Part shown: one piece after another, positions 1 to 9,050 of the stretch
Position numbering within the stretch: position 1 is the first letter of the stretch
Layout: each line of letters opens with the position of its first letter
From: Chlorobiota bacterium
GTDB taxonomy: Bacteria > Bacteroidota > Ignavibacteria > OLB7
Reading direction: 5' to 3'
Assembly (NCBI GenBank): GCA_016788565.1
Contig: JAEUSP010000101.1
Coordinates: 1-64,000 of the forward strand
Length of the DNA: 64,000 nucleotides
Made by a program: the position numbers and the translations under genes
The notes under the pieces: generated by a model
The model's input: the letters and a program-made list of their open reading frames with translations, nothing else
The model's database searches: none
Told to the model about the DNA's origin: nothing

Positions 1-3000
1 GCCGTTGGTGGCAAGACAGGTTCTGAAGCGGGGGTCGCGCTCCGCAACGTGCTGGGGCTGGTGCAGAAAGCATCGGGGCCGGCAGAAGCGGCAATGGGCA
101 GGCTGGGGACATCATCGAAAGAGTTGGGGCAGTTGCTAACCACGCAAGGGCTTGGGCCAGCACTTCAGAAGCTGCAATCAGGGATGAACGCGCTTGGGAC
201 AGATGCCGAGCGCAACGCCACGTTGATGACGATTTTTGGGACGGAGAACTCCGCTGCGGCGGGTATTCTGCTGGAGAACGTTGATAAGCTCGCGGAGTTT
301 GAATCGGGAATCTTGGCAGGCGAGCAAGGCATCGGCGATGCTTTTGCACAGGCCCAGGTAAGGATGGATACCGTCGAGTCCAAGATGTCGCGGTTCTCGG
401 CGCGGATGAAGGACTTAGCGATCACTGCTTTCGGTACGATAGGGGACGGGTTAGCAGGCTTTGTTGGCATTCTTGGCCAAGCGGCTCCGGCATTAGCTAC
501 GGTGTCGAATCTGAAACTCCTGATCCCCACCGATTTCAAGTTCGACACCAGCAAGCTGACCGGCACGCTTCAGGGAAAGTTGGAGGGGCTGGCAACATCG
601 TTCGGCCCTTCAGTCAAGAAGCGGTTTTCGGATGCACTAAGCGGGGCGTTTGACGCAAAGGATGCTGGGGCAAAACTGCGCACCGCGCTTGGCTCCATTT
701 TCCGTGACGGAGCGTCGGTGGCTGGCAAGCAGCTTGGCGGGCTTGGCAAAGGGCTTGCAGGGCTATCGGGGATTGCAAAGCAAGCGGGCGGCGGCATCGC
801 TTCCGGTTTTAAGGGGATTAGTGGATTCCTCGGCCCAGCCGCGCCGTGGGTTGTGGGGATCACCCTTGCGGTGGGGCTATTCACGCTCCTCTACAACAAA
901 AGCGAAAAATTCCGTGCGGCGATAGATGGGCTTGTCTCCAAGCTGAAAGCTGGGTTTGAAAAAGTCGTTTCCTCCGTTGGGCCGATTTTCGAGCAGGTAC
1001 TGGGGATACTCGGAGAAATCGGTGCGTTGATGTTAGACTTCCTCATCACACCGGTCGAGCTTTTGGTGGGGCTGCTATCGGGGGTTGGCGATGTGATTGG
1101 TGGCTGGCTTGCTCCATTGGTTGGAGCAGGTGATGCAGCCGGATTCTTCCAGAAGGTGATGGAGGGGATTGAGTTAGTGCTGGTGATGGTGAAGTCAAAC
1201 ATCGAGGGGCTAAAGGCGGCATGGGAATCGGTGAAGACGAGCATCGGGGACGGATTCGGCAAGTTATTCAGCGGCGATGTTGTTGGTGCGTTCGATTCCT
1301 TTACCTCCGTTGGTTCAAATGCCAGTGAAGCGTTCAACAACGCTTTTAAGGAGGGGATTGACAAAGGTGCAACAGAAATCGTTGCGCGGCATTTGAAGGA
1401 AACGCTGGAGAACGCTTCTAAATCTCAATCAAAATTCAAGCAGGCCGAGGAGCTTGACAAGCTGATTGATAAATACGAAAAAACGACCGACGTATTTAAG
1501 AAAAATCAACTTGCACTTGAAATTCAAAAAATCGCTCCAGCAGCGGTAAAGAATTTCAAGATGGTGGAGGATTCGCAAGGGAAGCTCGTCAAGGTGTATG
1601 ATGTCTCCATTGATGCTGCACGGCGGTTTGAGGAGCAGCAGCGAAATAGCGCGAAGAGCGCAGGAGAGGGGCTACCGGAAAACTTCCTCAACGGCATTGA
1701 GGCCCAGATCAAGCTCTACGATGATGCAAAAAAATCGTTAGCCGAACTTCAGGAACAGCGCGCCCAAAAAGTTGCTACTGGCGGTAGTACCGAGGATATT
1801 GACAAGCAGATTGCGGATCAAGTGAAGGGGATTGAGAAAATGAAAACCGAGGTGGAATCTCGGTTTGGTGAAGGGGTCAAACTGGGGCTGTTGAAAAATC
1901 TGCCAGAGGAAGGGGAGGAGCGGTTGCAGGCACTACGGCAGAAATTCCCCGTAGTGTTCTCCCAGATTGAATCGGATGCTGCGCAATCGGGAATTGGCAC
2001 GGCATTAACGAAAGCCGTTTCAATCAAGGGGGAGCTTGACAAAACCGGGTCGCTGAAAAAATTGGTGGAGGATTTCCGCAAGGCGGGAACCGAGGCAGAA
2101 AAATCGAGCATCGCAAAAAAAATCCAGGAGCAGATACCGGAAGCGGTGAATGCTGTTGGAACGTTTGTGGATGCCCACGGGAACATCCAGACAGCGTACA
2201 AGTTAGACGAGAAGGCTGCCGACAACTATTTCAAGTCCCAGGAGCAAGCACTTGGCGCAGATGCCGCCAGCAACGCCGTCAGTTTTCGGGAGCAACTGCT
2301 GTTGCTTGCCGATCAGTATGGCAACCTAAAACAGCGGATTGCTGAGACACGGGACAAGCTCAACAACTCGACCGATCCGGCAGAGCGTGCAAGGTATCGG
2401 CAGGAACTGATTCAGCTTACCGAGCAGGCGAACAAGCTCGGTGGGGCAATCGGGAAGACCGTCGTTGAAGGGCGGAAATTCGGGTTCGTCAAAGGGGATG
2501 TGAAGCAGGTTAGCAGTGAGCTTGGTGCATCCACAGAGCAGTCGGATGCCCTGACTGAGGGTATGGCGAGAGTAGGACAGGAGACTGATAAGGCGAAGGT
2601 TGCAGCGCAAGACCTTGGCGAGGCGTATGATGCAGCCGGGAAGGCATTGCAGGAGTCGTTGGATGCAAGCGTGCTGACCATCCTTGCCAACGAGGCGGAG
2701 ATTGCACGGCTGACTGGGGAGATTGCCCAGAACTTCAACAATCCCGTAGCGGTGGCCCAGATCAACGGGCGCATTGCGGAGCTACGGAAGCAGAACGACG
2801 AGTTGAAATCGCAATCGAAGGGGCAAGTCATCCAGATTGAGGAGAGGAAGCGGCGGAAAGATGTCATTGAGGTCGAGCTTGGGATACAAGACCCCAAAGC
2901 ACCGGAAAAGAAGGAGGGGAAAGGCAAAGATACCGCCGACGCGATTGACTTTAGTGACGAGCTAAAAAAAATTGCCGAGGATACCGCAAACATTATCACC

Positions 3001-5934
3001 GACATCCGGCTTGCAGGTGTTGAGGATGAGATAGCGAAGGAGAAAGCTATTCGCAGCCGTGCTGCTGACGACGCGATTGACCAAGCCAGCGAGAATCTGG
3101 CGGCGCAGTTAAAGGCGGTTGATGAAGCGAAAAAGGAGGGGAAAGCGATCACGCCGATTGAGGTGATGGTTGATGGGAAGCTGCGAAAAATCACCGCCCC
3201 CGACGAGATCAAGGATGCCTTCCGCCGGGCGACGCAGGATCAGATCAACGCTATCAGGGCGCAAGAAGGGGTGGACCTTGCCCGGATAGAGCAGGAGGGG
3301 TTAGAGAAAAAGAAGGCGGCGTTGCGGCAGATTGTCGCAGAGGAACGCAAAGCGGTTGCTGATAGCTACCGGGCAGAGGCAGAGGGACTTCAGAAGCGGT
3401 TGGAGTTGATAAAGGGGAACAGTGCCGATGAAATCCGGCTTCGGTATGAAATCAAGCAGCGGCAGATAGAGTTAGAGCGTGATGCAGCAACGGAGACGGC
3501 CCTTGCTGAAAACGATGTGTTTGTGGAGAATTACACCAATCTCCAGCAGTTGCAGCAGCAGTTAGACGAGACAGAGGACGAAGCAGAGCGGGAGAAAATT
3601 CGGCAATCTATTGCTCGGCAACGTGTTGCACTCGCCACAACGCGGCAACAGTTGTTGCAATCGAACGAAGTGCTGCTGGCAATCCAAAAAGATTTCGATA
3701 CGAAGAGCGGAGAAAACACCACCACAAAAGATCGTGAGTTATACCGGGTTCGGAATCTGGAGCGAATCGCTGCGATTAAAAATGCAGCAGAGCAGGAAAA
3801 AGAACTTGCGCTGTTCAACCTTCGGGATAAATACGAAGAGGAGTATTCCGCAGCAGTTGGGAATGCTGCAAAGCAAGAAGAATTGACGCGGAAGTTTCTT
3901 GAAGAGAAGCGAAAAATTGAGGAGGATTATCTCACAAAAACCGACACGTTATACAGGGTGTCCCTGAATTTCAGGGATGCACTGCTCGACGTATTTCTGT
4001 CAAAGCAGGAGCGGCAGAATAAAGCCGAAATTGATCTTGAGCGGGAGAAGTTAGACACCCAAGAAAAAGACCTTGCGGCCTCTCTCCACAAGCGAGAAAT
4101 CAGTTATCAGGAATACTCGGATAAGGTTGCCGAGTTGAACGAGCAGCGGCAGGAGTTAGAGAAATCGGGGGAGGTGCAGAACAGCAATTTATTGATTGCT
4201 ATTCGGGACAACACGCTGAAGGTGTTTGAGAAATTGGCGGAGAAGGAGCAGGCGAACAACGTAGAGGCAGCAAAAAAGGTTATTGACACAGGTGTCACCA
4301 CCGCACTGACAAGGGAGAAGCGGGAGCGGGAGAGCCGCAAAACATTTGAGAAGGAGCAGGAGTCATACAAAGAGGAGTTAGTGAAGTCGAAAAAAAGCGA
4401 GGTGGAGATCACCGAGGCTTTGCAGGAGCGGGAGGAGGGGTTTAAAACCGAGCAGACCAAGCAGGGGTTGAAAGAGGAGCAGGAAGCGGGGGATGCCCGG
4501 GTGGAGTTGTTAGAGCAGAGCGCGGCGACCATGGGAGTGCAGTTAAGCAAGCTCGCCCTATCTGGCAAGATCACTATGGAGGATGTGCAGGCAACGGTGC
4601 TTGGAACGGCATTTGAGACTATCCAAGCCTTGACCCTGTCCTATGCCGCCCCAATCCTTGCTTCTGCAACGTCATTCCTCGGCCCTGTTGCCGGTCCGAT
4701 TGCAGCGGCTCTACTCACCGGCGTGTTGCAGGGGTTACTCTCCACCGCTCGCGGGGCATTAGGGCTAAAGAAGGGGAAGGTCAAAATCAAAGGGCCGGGC
4801 GGGCCAGAGGATGATTTGATCCCCGCCAACTTGTCTGCGGGGGAGTCGGTACTAACGGCGAAGGCAACTGCTGCTGGGAGCAATGCGTCCATCTTGGAAT
4901 GGGCGAATGCTACTGGCCGGCCCATTGTTGAGAACCCCGAAGTGCTAAGTAGCATCCATATCGGGAGGTTCAGTAGTGGAGGGTTGATAGACGTACCGAA
5001 GGACAAAGGGGGAATCCTGCCGCCCTCTTTCAATGCAGTTCCGGCGGTATCCCCCGAGGCGAGAGGAACAGCGTTCAATTCCGTTCAACTATTGTCGTTT
5101 GCAACGCAAATCAGTGGTAAGAAATCACTGGGAGGGCTTGGAGGGTTGATAGATATACCGAACGTGCGGGGAGGGCTGTTCTTGGACATCATTGACACTG
5201 CTTCGCATCGCGTCGGTAAATCCTCCAATAGTGCGTTAGCAGATGACCCAAAGGACAAAGGGGAATTGCCAACTCAACAGGTGGCATCTGTTGAAAACGA
5301 TCTTGATAGCATACGGAGTTCGGGAATACAGCCTGAGCAGGTGATGAATGCGCTATTGACATCTGGCCGTAGCGATGAGCTTACACAAGAAGCGAAGGCA
5401 ATGCACGAATTGGCAAACGTGTTAAAGCAGTTCAACATCAGTTTCAGCCCCAGCTTGCCACGTCGTTTCAGCGAGGGGGCCGTTGCGATTGATGGGCCTG
5501 GGACGATGACTTCTGATTCGATCCCAGCATACTTGTCCTTCAAAGAATCAGTGATGACGGGCAAGGCAACAATGGCAGGAGGGGAGGGGCCGTTAGGGAA
5601 CGCCAACGTGTTCCGTTGGGCGAATGCTAATGGACAGAGCATCTTAGACTATCCGCCGCTCAAGGCGCGGTTAGCAGAGATGCCTATCATGCCAGACCTT
5701 GATAGAGATGCCTTGCAGGAGGTGTCTATCTCAATGATTGGAGGGAGGGTAAGTGATGCACAGTCTGATAGGAAGGTACGGCAGGTTGAATCGGAGAACA
5801 GGCAGATTCTGAAGACGTTGGAAGCAATTCATAAGGAGTTGACAAAGGATTCGGTAACGAAGGAGAACTCCAGTGGATACTCCATCACGAAGGTGTCAAA
5901 GAAGGTTCAGAGGGCGAAGGCAAGGAGGGGGTAG
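1..5934 (+). CDS. Phage tail tape measure protein (5' end off window)
   Basis: The reading frame is open from the first base, and the product starts in the middle of a domain typical of TP901-type tape measure proteins (residues GSEAGVALRNVL in the first 20 codons), so the true start lies left of the window. At least 1,977 codons remain. The protein sets tail length and is ejected with the DNA. A hydrophobic stretch lies near bases 820-890, followed by very long charged Glu/Lys/Gln coiled coil (about bases 1380-4500) and another hydrophobic segment (4620-4760). The C-terminal part contains a duplicated motif: a GPGGPEDDLIPANLSAGES unit near 4795 and a divergent copy near 5490 (SDSIPAYLSFKES), each followed by a WANA motif. 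I see no peptidase domain. Its position before the tail-tip and fibre genes fits the normal late order of siphoviruses. Confidence 0.9.
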   Translation, partial: AVGGKTGSEAGVALRNVLGLVQKASGPAEAAMGRLGTSSKELGQLLTTQGLGPALQKLQSGMNALGTDAERNATLMTIFGTENSAAAGILLENVDKLAEFESGILAGEQGIGDAFAQAQVRMDTVESKMSRFSARMKDLAITAFGTIGDGLAGFVGILGQAAPALATVSNLKLLIPTDFKFDTSKLTGTLQGKLEGLATSFGPSVKKRFSDALSGAFDAKDAGAKLRTALGSIFRDGASVAGKQLGGLGKGLAGLSGIAKQAGGGIASGFKGISGFLGPAAPWVVGITLAVGLFTLLYNKSEKFRAAIDGLVSKLKAGFEKVVSSVGPIFEQVLGILGEIGALMLDFLITPVELLVGLLSGVGDVIGGWLAPLVGAGDAAGFFQKVMEGIELVLVMVKSNIEGLKAAWESVKTSIGDGFGKLFSGDVVGAFDSFTSVGSNASEAFNNAFKEGIDKGATEIVARHLKETLENASKSQSKFKQAEELDKLIDKYEKTTDVFKKNQLALEIQKIAPAAVKNFKMVEDSQGKLVKVYDVSIDAARRFEEQQRNSAKSAGEGLPENFLNGIEAQIKLYDDAKKSLAELQEQRAQKVATGGSTEDIDKQIADQVKGIEKMKTEVESRFGEGVKLGLLKNLPEEGEERLQALRQKFPVVFSQIESDAAQSGIGTALTKAVSIKGELDKTGSLKKLVEDFRKAGTEAEKSSIAKKIQEQIPEAVNAVGTFVDAHGNIQTAYKLDEKAADNYFKSQEQALGADAASNAVSFREQLLLLADQYGNLKQRIAETRDKLNNSTDPAERARYRQELIQLTEQANKLGGAIGKTVVEGRKFGFVKGDVKQVSSELGASTEQSDALTEGMARVGQETDKAKVAAQDLGEAYDAAGKALQESLDASVLTILANEAEIARLTGEIAQNFNNPVAVAQINGRIAELRKQNDELKSQSKGQVIQIEERKRRKDVIEVELGIQDPKAPEKKEGKGKDTADAIDFSDELKKIAEDTANIITDIRLAGVEDEIAKEKAIRSRAADDAIDQASENLAAQLKAVDEAKKEGKAITPIEVMVDGKLRKITAPDEIKDAFRRATQDQINAIRAQEGVDLARIEQEGLEKKKAALRQIVAEERKAVADSYRAEAEGLQKRLELIKGNSADEIRLRYEIKQRQIELERDAATETALAENDVFVENYTNLQQLQQQLDETEDEAEREKIRQSIARQRVALATTRQQLLQSNEVLLAIQKDFDTKSGENTTTKDRELYRVRNLERIAAIKNAAEQEKELALFNLRDKYEEEYSAAVGNAAKQEELTRKFLEEKRKIEEDYLTKTDTLYRVSLNFRDALLDVFLSKQERQNKAEIDLEREKLDTQEKDLAASLHKREISYQEYSDKVAELNEQRQELEKSGEVQNSNLLIAIRDNTLKVFEKLAEKEQANNVEAAKKVIDTGVTTALTREKRERESRKTFEKEQESYKEELVKSKKSEVEITEALQEREEGFKTEQTKQGLKEEQEAGDARVELLEQSAATMGVQLSKLALSGKITMEDVQATVLGTAFETIQALTLSYAAPILASATSFLGPVAGPIAAALLTGVLQGLLSTARGALGLKKGKVKIKGPGGPEDDLIPANLSAGESVLTAKATAAGSNASILEWANATGRPIVENPEVLSSIHIGRFSSGGLIDVPKDKGGILPPSFNAVPAVSPEARGTAFNSVQLLSFATQISGKKSLGGLGGLIDIPNVRGGLFLDIIDTASHRVGKSSNSALADDPKDKGELPTQQVASVENDLDSIRSSGIQPEQVMNALLTSGRSDELTQEAKAMHELANVLKQFNISFSPSLPRRFSEGAVAIDGPGTMTSDSIPAYLSFKESVMTGKATMAGGEGPLGNANVFRWANANGQSILDYPPLKARLAEMPIMPDLDRDALQEVSISMIGGRVSDAQSDRKVRQVESENRQILKTLEAIHKELTKDSVTKENSSGYSITKVSKKVQRAKARRG

Positions 5935-5952
5935 AGAGGAGGATACCAATAG

Positions 5953-5996
5953 AGCAACATGGGGGGCTTGGCGTAAAACCAAGCCCCCATGTTGCT
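5953..5996. terminator. Bidirectional terminator hairpin
   Basis: A nearly perfect inverted repeat (AGCAACAT, G-run, CTTGG paired with CCAAG, C-run, ATGTTGCT) closes on a loop of about 7 bases between the converging tape-measure gene and the leftward gene at 6081. There is no long T-tract on either side, but position and stem strength suit a shared terminator. Confidence 0.7.
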
Positions 5997-6080
5997 TTGA
6001 GTGCTAAGTTTTTAATTCAATAAAAAAACAGCGCAACACTTCTGCTGCACTGTTCAAATCCCACCAAAGGTTCCATTGCG

Positions 6081-6479
6081 TCAATAAACAAGAGGAATTG
6101 TCAAGTCTGGGTTACGAAGCCGATCCTCTGAAATGAAGCATTTGTAATAACCGACAACCGGCCAAGAAGTAGCTTCCAATTCAGGGTCATACTTTGCCAA
6201 GTAAAATTCTCCTTCATAGAGTGTCACGACAAGGCCACCATGATTGAACTCCGCAGCAGAACTAACGACATAGATTTTTTCTATAATCAGTTCCCTCAAT
6301 TCCCCTTTAGACTGCTCAAATAAGTCAGGAAATTTTCCCGACTTTTCCGGGATAGTGATATAGGCTTCTAAGGACTGTGGAGGGTAATTGAAATCTCCCA
6401 CAATAGCCAGCGGAACAATTTCTTTATCCGCAACATCAAGAAATTCTTGGCGAGTAAGATGGCGTAACCGAATAGGCAT
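6081..6479 (-). CDS. Hypothetical phage protein, paralogue of the next gene
   Basis: 132 residues, not recognised. It is the last gene of a leftward block lying inside the rightward late region. Its N-terminus (LRHLTRQEFLDV) and a later segment (EGEFYLAKYDPE) resemble the gene immediately upstream at 6491-6868 (LRRIPREQFLDI and EDEFVICDYEPN), and both end in a NPDL-containing tail, so the pair probably arose by tandem duplication and divergence. No signal peptide or membrane segment is visible. The 11-base gap to its neighbour implies co-transcription. Function unknown. Confidence 0.7.
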   Translation of the reverse strand: MPIRLRHLTRQEFLDVADKEIVPLAIVGDFNYPPQSLEAYITIPEKSGKFPDLFEQSKGELRELIIEKIYVVSSAAEFNHGGLVVTLYEGEFYLAKYDPELEATSWPVVGYYKCFISEDRLRNPDLTIPLVY

Positions 6480-6490
6480 TGTTTGTCCTC

Positions 6491-6868
6491 CTAAAGATCA
6501 GGGTTGAGAATGTAATCAAGGGTCTCCTCTATCGCACCACCGAAGCCGTTTACTGTGGCGTAGCGTCCAATGTTCGGTTCATAATCGCAGATGACAAATT
6601 CATCCTCAACTTGTGCGATTACTTTCTTCCCTTTGCCAGCAAAGGAGTTGTACGACCCGATGACAATACCACCTTCTATTATGTCACTTAGCCCCTGTCG
6701 GCTCAACACCTCTTCGACGGTAAACACTGCTCCATGAACTGGTGTTTTCATCACTACGTGGCCAACTGTTTTGATCTCTTTGATCTTTGCGCTCTTCTCC
6801 TGCTTTGGTAGCGGGATGTCAAGAAACTGCTCACGCGGGATACGGCGGAGTTTAGCATACGTCTTCAT
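6491..6868 (-). CDS. Hypothetical phage protein, paralogue of 6081-6479
   Basis: 125 residues, not recognised. It shares the N-terminal LR-x-x-REQFLDI motif and a mid-protein E-x-EF-x-x-x-x-Y-E/D-P motif with the downstream gene and is co-directional with it at an 11-base gap. A Bacteroidota-type -7 box lies about 45 bases upstream of the start. The rest of the sequence is a mix of short predicted beta strands with no known motif. The arrangement looks like a small two-gene operon. Function unknown. Confidence 0.7.
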   Translation of the reverse strand: MKTYAKLRRIPREQFLDIPLPKQEKSAKIKEIKTVGHVVMKTPVHGAVFTVEEVLSRQGLSDIIEGGIVIGSYNSFAGKGKKVIAQVEDEFVICDYEPNIGRYATVNGFGGAIEETLDYILNPDL

Positions 6869-6912
6869 AGCATTCTTCTTGGTTGTGGTTAATGGTCGTC
6901 AAATGAACACCA

Positions 6913-6920
6913 CAAAGATA
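6913..6920 (-). promoter_or_regulatory. Candidate -7 box (TATCTTTG) for the 6868-6081 operon
   Basis: Read leftward the bases are TATCTTTG, matching the Bacteroidota TAnnTTTG consensus, about 45 bases before the start codon at 6868. No convincing -33 TTTG was found at the usual spacing, and the 33-base conserved module seen at three other phage promoters is absent. Confidence 0.4.
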
Positions 6921-6986
6921 ACAGTTCATTCAATCCCTGCAAGTGGTCTGCAAAAAAAATGATGCTTGGTGAGCTGCACTTCACAC

Positions 6987-7048
6987 CCTTGCCGAGTAGC
7001 TACCAAGAACGGCGGCTGCCGTGTGGCAGCCGCCGCAAGTCGGCAAGG
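6987..7048 (-). terminator. Two-tier hairpin after the exonuclease gene
   Basis: An outer 9-bp stem (CCTTGCCGA with TCGGCAAGG) encloses an inner 11-bp stem (CGGCGGCTGCC with GGCAGCCGCCG, four-base loop GTGT at 7021-7024). It lies directly after the stop codon of the leftward gene 7625-7050. On the minus strand the inner stem is followed by TTCTT rather than a long T-run. Confidence 0.6.
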
Positions 7049-7049
7049 T

Positions 7050-7625
7050 TTAGCTTGCGATGACTCCGTTCTTGCGAAGTGCGAAGTAGCAACGTTGCGC
7101 GGCTTCGGTGTCAGCAGTTGCGGAGTGTTCGTTATCGAACTTGTACCCGAACAACGTTGTGTGGAGTTCTTGAAGCGAAGGGTACTTGAAACCACGTTTC
7201 GATGGTATTGCGCAAAACTCGGTTGAGGCTTTCATCGTGCAAACAGCGGCTTTCTCTGTGATCTCGAAACCAAACGAACGAACGTGTTCGCAAGAGATAA
7301 CGTTGAGGTCATAGTTAAGGTTATGAGCCACAACAAGTTCGCATCCGTCGTAGTCGTCGGTAAAGGCTTCAAGAGCGGTTTTGATGCTCACACCTTCAGT
7401 CATTGCATACTCTTGGCTGATGCCGTGAATTGCTGATGCTGCTTCTGGAATTTCAAATCCCTCAGGGCGAATCACGAATGACTCTTGCTTAACAATACGT
7501 CCGTCCTCGGTGCAAACCGTCCATGAAAGCTCAACGATGCGTGGCCAGTTCTCTACGTCCGTTGCCGGAGCCTTGTAGTTCTTCGGAAGGCCAGTCGTTT
7601 CCGTGTCGAAGAAAATGATGTTCAT
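7050..7625 (-). CDS. DEDDh-family 3'-5' exonuclease (DnaQ/RNase T-like)
   Basis: 191 residues. The N-terminal FFDTETTGLP is the Exo I motif with the first two acidic residues. HNLNYDLNVI in the middle supplies the Exo II Asp, and HSATADTEAA near the C-terminus supplies the Exo III His and Asp of the DEDDh class. The protein therefore should remove nucleotides from 3' ends of DNA or RNA. The length suits a stand-alone exonuclease domain with no polymerase attached. It is transcribed leftward from a promoter carrying the conserved 33-base phage module (7666-7723), suggesting early or regulated expression unlike the surrounding structural genes. Role in phage biology (replication, recombination or host nucleic-acid degradation) is inference. 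Confidence 0.85.
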   Translation of the reverse strand: MNIIFFDTETTGLPKNYKAPATDVENWPRIVELSWTVCTEDGRIVKQESFVIRPEGFEIPEAASAIHGISQEYAMTEGVSIKTALEAFTDDYDGCELVVAHNLNYDLNVISCEHVRSFGFEITEKAAVCTMKASTEFCAIPSKRGFKYPSLQELHTTLFGYKFDNEHSATADTEAAQRCYFALRKNGVIAS

Positions 7626-7665
7626 TGTGTTGTTTTAGTTATCGTATCGCGATACCTTACAAGTA

Positions 7666-7723
7666 CAAAATTAACCCTTTTAGAGAGTAGGTGGTTAGTG
7701 AAATCGGACTTGTGTCAATCTTG
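7666..7723 (-). promoter_or_regulatory. Conserved phage promoter module, copy 1
   Basis: On the minus strand the conserved 33-base element (7691-7723; core CACAAGTCCGATTTCACTA then ACCAC) is followed by exactly 17 bases and TAATTTTG (7666-7673), a TAnnTTTG -7 box. It drives the exonuclease gene whose start is 41 bases downstream. Copies 2 and 3 at 8096-8153 and 29230-29287 have the same 17-base spacing. Confidence 0.75.
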
Positions 7724-7730
7724 GAACATC

Positions 7731-7750
7731 TGGGGGGGGCTGCCCCCCCA
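7731..7750. terminator. G8/C7 hairpin after the 8038-7757 gene
   Basis: T followed by eight G, CTG and seven C, then A, forms a compact hairpin just past the stop codon of the leftward 93-residue gene and before the next promoter. It probably ends that transcript. Confidence 0.5.
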
Positions 7751-7756
7751 GTGCAC

Positions 7757-8038
7757 TTAGCAAGTCAAAATCCCCATCTCCTTTAGCTTCCGCAACACGT
7801 TCTCCATCGCACGTACAACATCAGTAGTTGTTCCTCTTGGAATCTTTACCGCGATCCCTGCCGTTGCGCCGTGTCGAACAGTGTATGTGAACTCGCTTAC
7901 CTTGCCTTGAAGGTTATGCTTTACGCGCAACTCCATGTTCTTCACGAACTGTTCTGTTGTCCCCTTCCACCCCTCTTCCTGTTGCAATTCAGCGTAATCG
8001 TTTTCGTGAAGTGTGACCGTGATGCTTGCAGTTTTCAT
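7757..8038 (-). CDS. Hypothetical phage protein
   Basis: 93 residues, not recognised. The N-terminus MKTASITVTL followed by alternating polar residues suggests a small alpha/beta fold, and the last third is basic and helical (RAMENVLRKLKEMG). A good ribosome-binding site (AGGAG on the minus strand) sits just upstream of the ATG. It has its own copy of the conserved phage promoter module (8096-8153) and is followed by a G/C hairpin, so it is probably a monocistronic regulated gene. Function unknown. Confidence 0.65.
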   Translation of the reverse strand: MKTASITVTLHENDYAELQQEEGWKGTTEQFVKNMELRVKHNLQGKVSEFTYTVRHGATAGIAVKIPRGTTTDVVRAMENVLRKLKEMGILTC

Positions 8039-8095
8039 TGAACTCCTACTGAGTTAGTTTTTTGATTAACATCGAACTCCGATGTTTTACAAGTG

Positions 8096-8153
8096 CAAAT
8101 TTACGGCGATTGAAGAGCAGGTGGTTAGTGGAATCGGACTTGTGTCCATCTTG
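8096..8153 (-). promoter_or_regulatory. Conserved phage promoter module, copy 2
   Basis: The 33-base element (8121-8153) is followed leftward by exactly 17 bases and TAAATTTG (8096-8103). It contains the short inverted repeat GGAC-ACAA-GTCC. Relative to copy 1 it also shares bases beyond both ends (TGTTCCAAGAT before, CACTTGTAA after the -7 box). It serves the 93-residue gene ending at 8038. Confidence 0.75.
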
Positions 8154-8236
8154 GAACATTCAGTGGGGAGTGATTGCAGGGATAGCGTCATCCTGTCCAC
8201 AATGGAACATTCAGTGGGGAGTGATTGCAGGGATAG
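8152..8236. repeat. 34-bp direct repeat in the 8039-8407 intergenic region
   Basis: Bases 8152-8185 and 8203-8236 are identical over 34 bases (TGGAACATTCAGTGGGGAGT, then GATTGCAGGGATAG), separated by 17 bases. Shorter related pieces occur at about 8319 (ATGGAACACTCAATG) and near 28870-28890 (GAACGTTCAG and GGGGAGTGAT). The rest of the 369-base gap between the divergent genes holds the promoter module and no credible gene. Confidence 0.7.
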
Positions 8237-8407
8237 GTATGCCCTTCCTCTTGGTTGTCTGTGAGGAATCGGGAGCAAGAGAAAAAAAGAAACCGCCTAT
8301 TCTCTTTGCAAATCGCCCAAAATGGAACACTCAATGCCTTACGTAGTGTTATAGGTAGAGGGCATCACTTTTTGTGGGCGCATGGATCACCACCAGAATG
8401 TTAATTG

Positions 8408-8971
8408 ATGGCAGTCAGTCTTATTGGGAACACCGTTGTTTTTCGTGCATCATCAACCGATAGCCCAACAGCTTCGGGCTATCGCGAGTTGGAATTGTGG
8501 GTAGATTTTTTTGATGGTGAGCCGCAGCCGATTGGGGAAAATGTTGGCGAAGCCGATACAGGGGCAACATTGCGTGGGAGAACGTCAGTCCGTTGGCATT
8601 TTGATGCTGAATCACATCCCCTTGCTCGCAGTCGCTATGATGATCCAGATGAGATTTGCCAGCACTTCGGTGTTGGCCGCAGGCTGGTGGAGTTTATGAT
8701 GACAAATGGAACCCACCCTTACTTCTTCATCTACCGGACGTATCGAGATGGCACGAGTCATGGTGCAGGAGCAATCCCCTATGGAGGAGTAGATGAGAAC
8801 GGAGAAGTCAATGATGATGACAACACGTTTGGGCAAACCACAGACACGCCACCGGGCATTTTCCCTATGCGAGCAGTGTTAGATGGTGAACCGGAGTTTA
8901 CCACTACTGAAAGCGGGTTTAGAACATTGAGTTTTTCTTTGTGGGGGGAATCAATTACAACGTATTCGTAG
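8408..8971 (+). CDS. Phage tail-region structural protein (hypothetical)
   Basis: 187 residues from ATG 8408. I prefer this start to the TTG one codon earlier. Not assigned to a family. The product is rich in Asp/Gly/Thr and aromatic residues with many short beta-type stretches, as in tail-tip or baseplate proteins. It begins the resumed rightward late operon after the leftward block and is followed by a 664-residue tail protein. Confidence in coding is good from length and operon position. The role is inferred from context only. Confidence 0.7.
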   Translation: MAVSLIGNTVVFRASSTDSPTASGYRELELWVDFFDGEPQPIGENVGEADTGATLRGRTSVRWHFDAESHPLARSRYDDPDEICQHFGVGRRLVEFMMTNGTHPYFFIYRTYRDGTSHGAGAIPYGGVDENGEVNDDDNTFGQTTDTPPGIFPMRAVLDGEPEFTTTESGFRTLSFSLWGESITTYS

Positions 8972-9050
8972 CAGCATTGGCCGCCAAATACGGCATTACC
9001 AGCAGCATTAAATTCACGGCACTGCACCACCAATTTAAGACAGCATCATC

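Noticed and set aside
8152-8236. Two-repeat mini CRISPR
   Set aside because: Only two copies with a 17-base spacer and no stem; spacing does not fit a CRISPR.
8062-8346. ORF of 94 codons across the direct repeats at 8.1-8.3 kb
   Set aside because: It reads through the promoter module and two identical 34-base repeats; the apparent protein repeat is a by-product of the DNA repeat.
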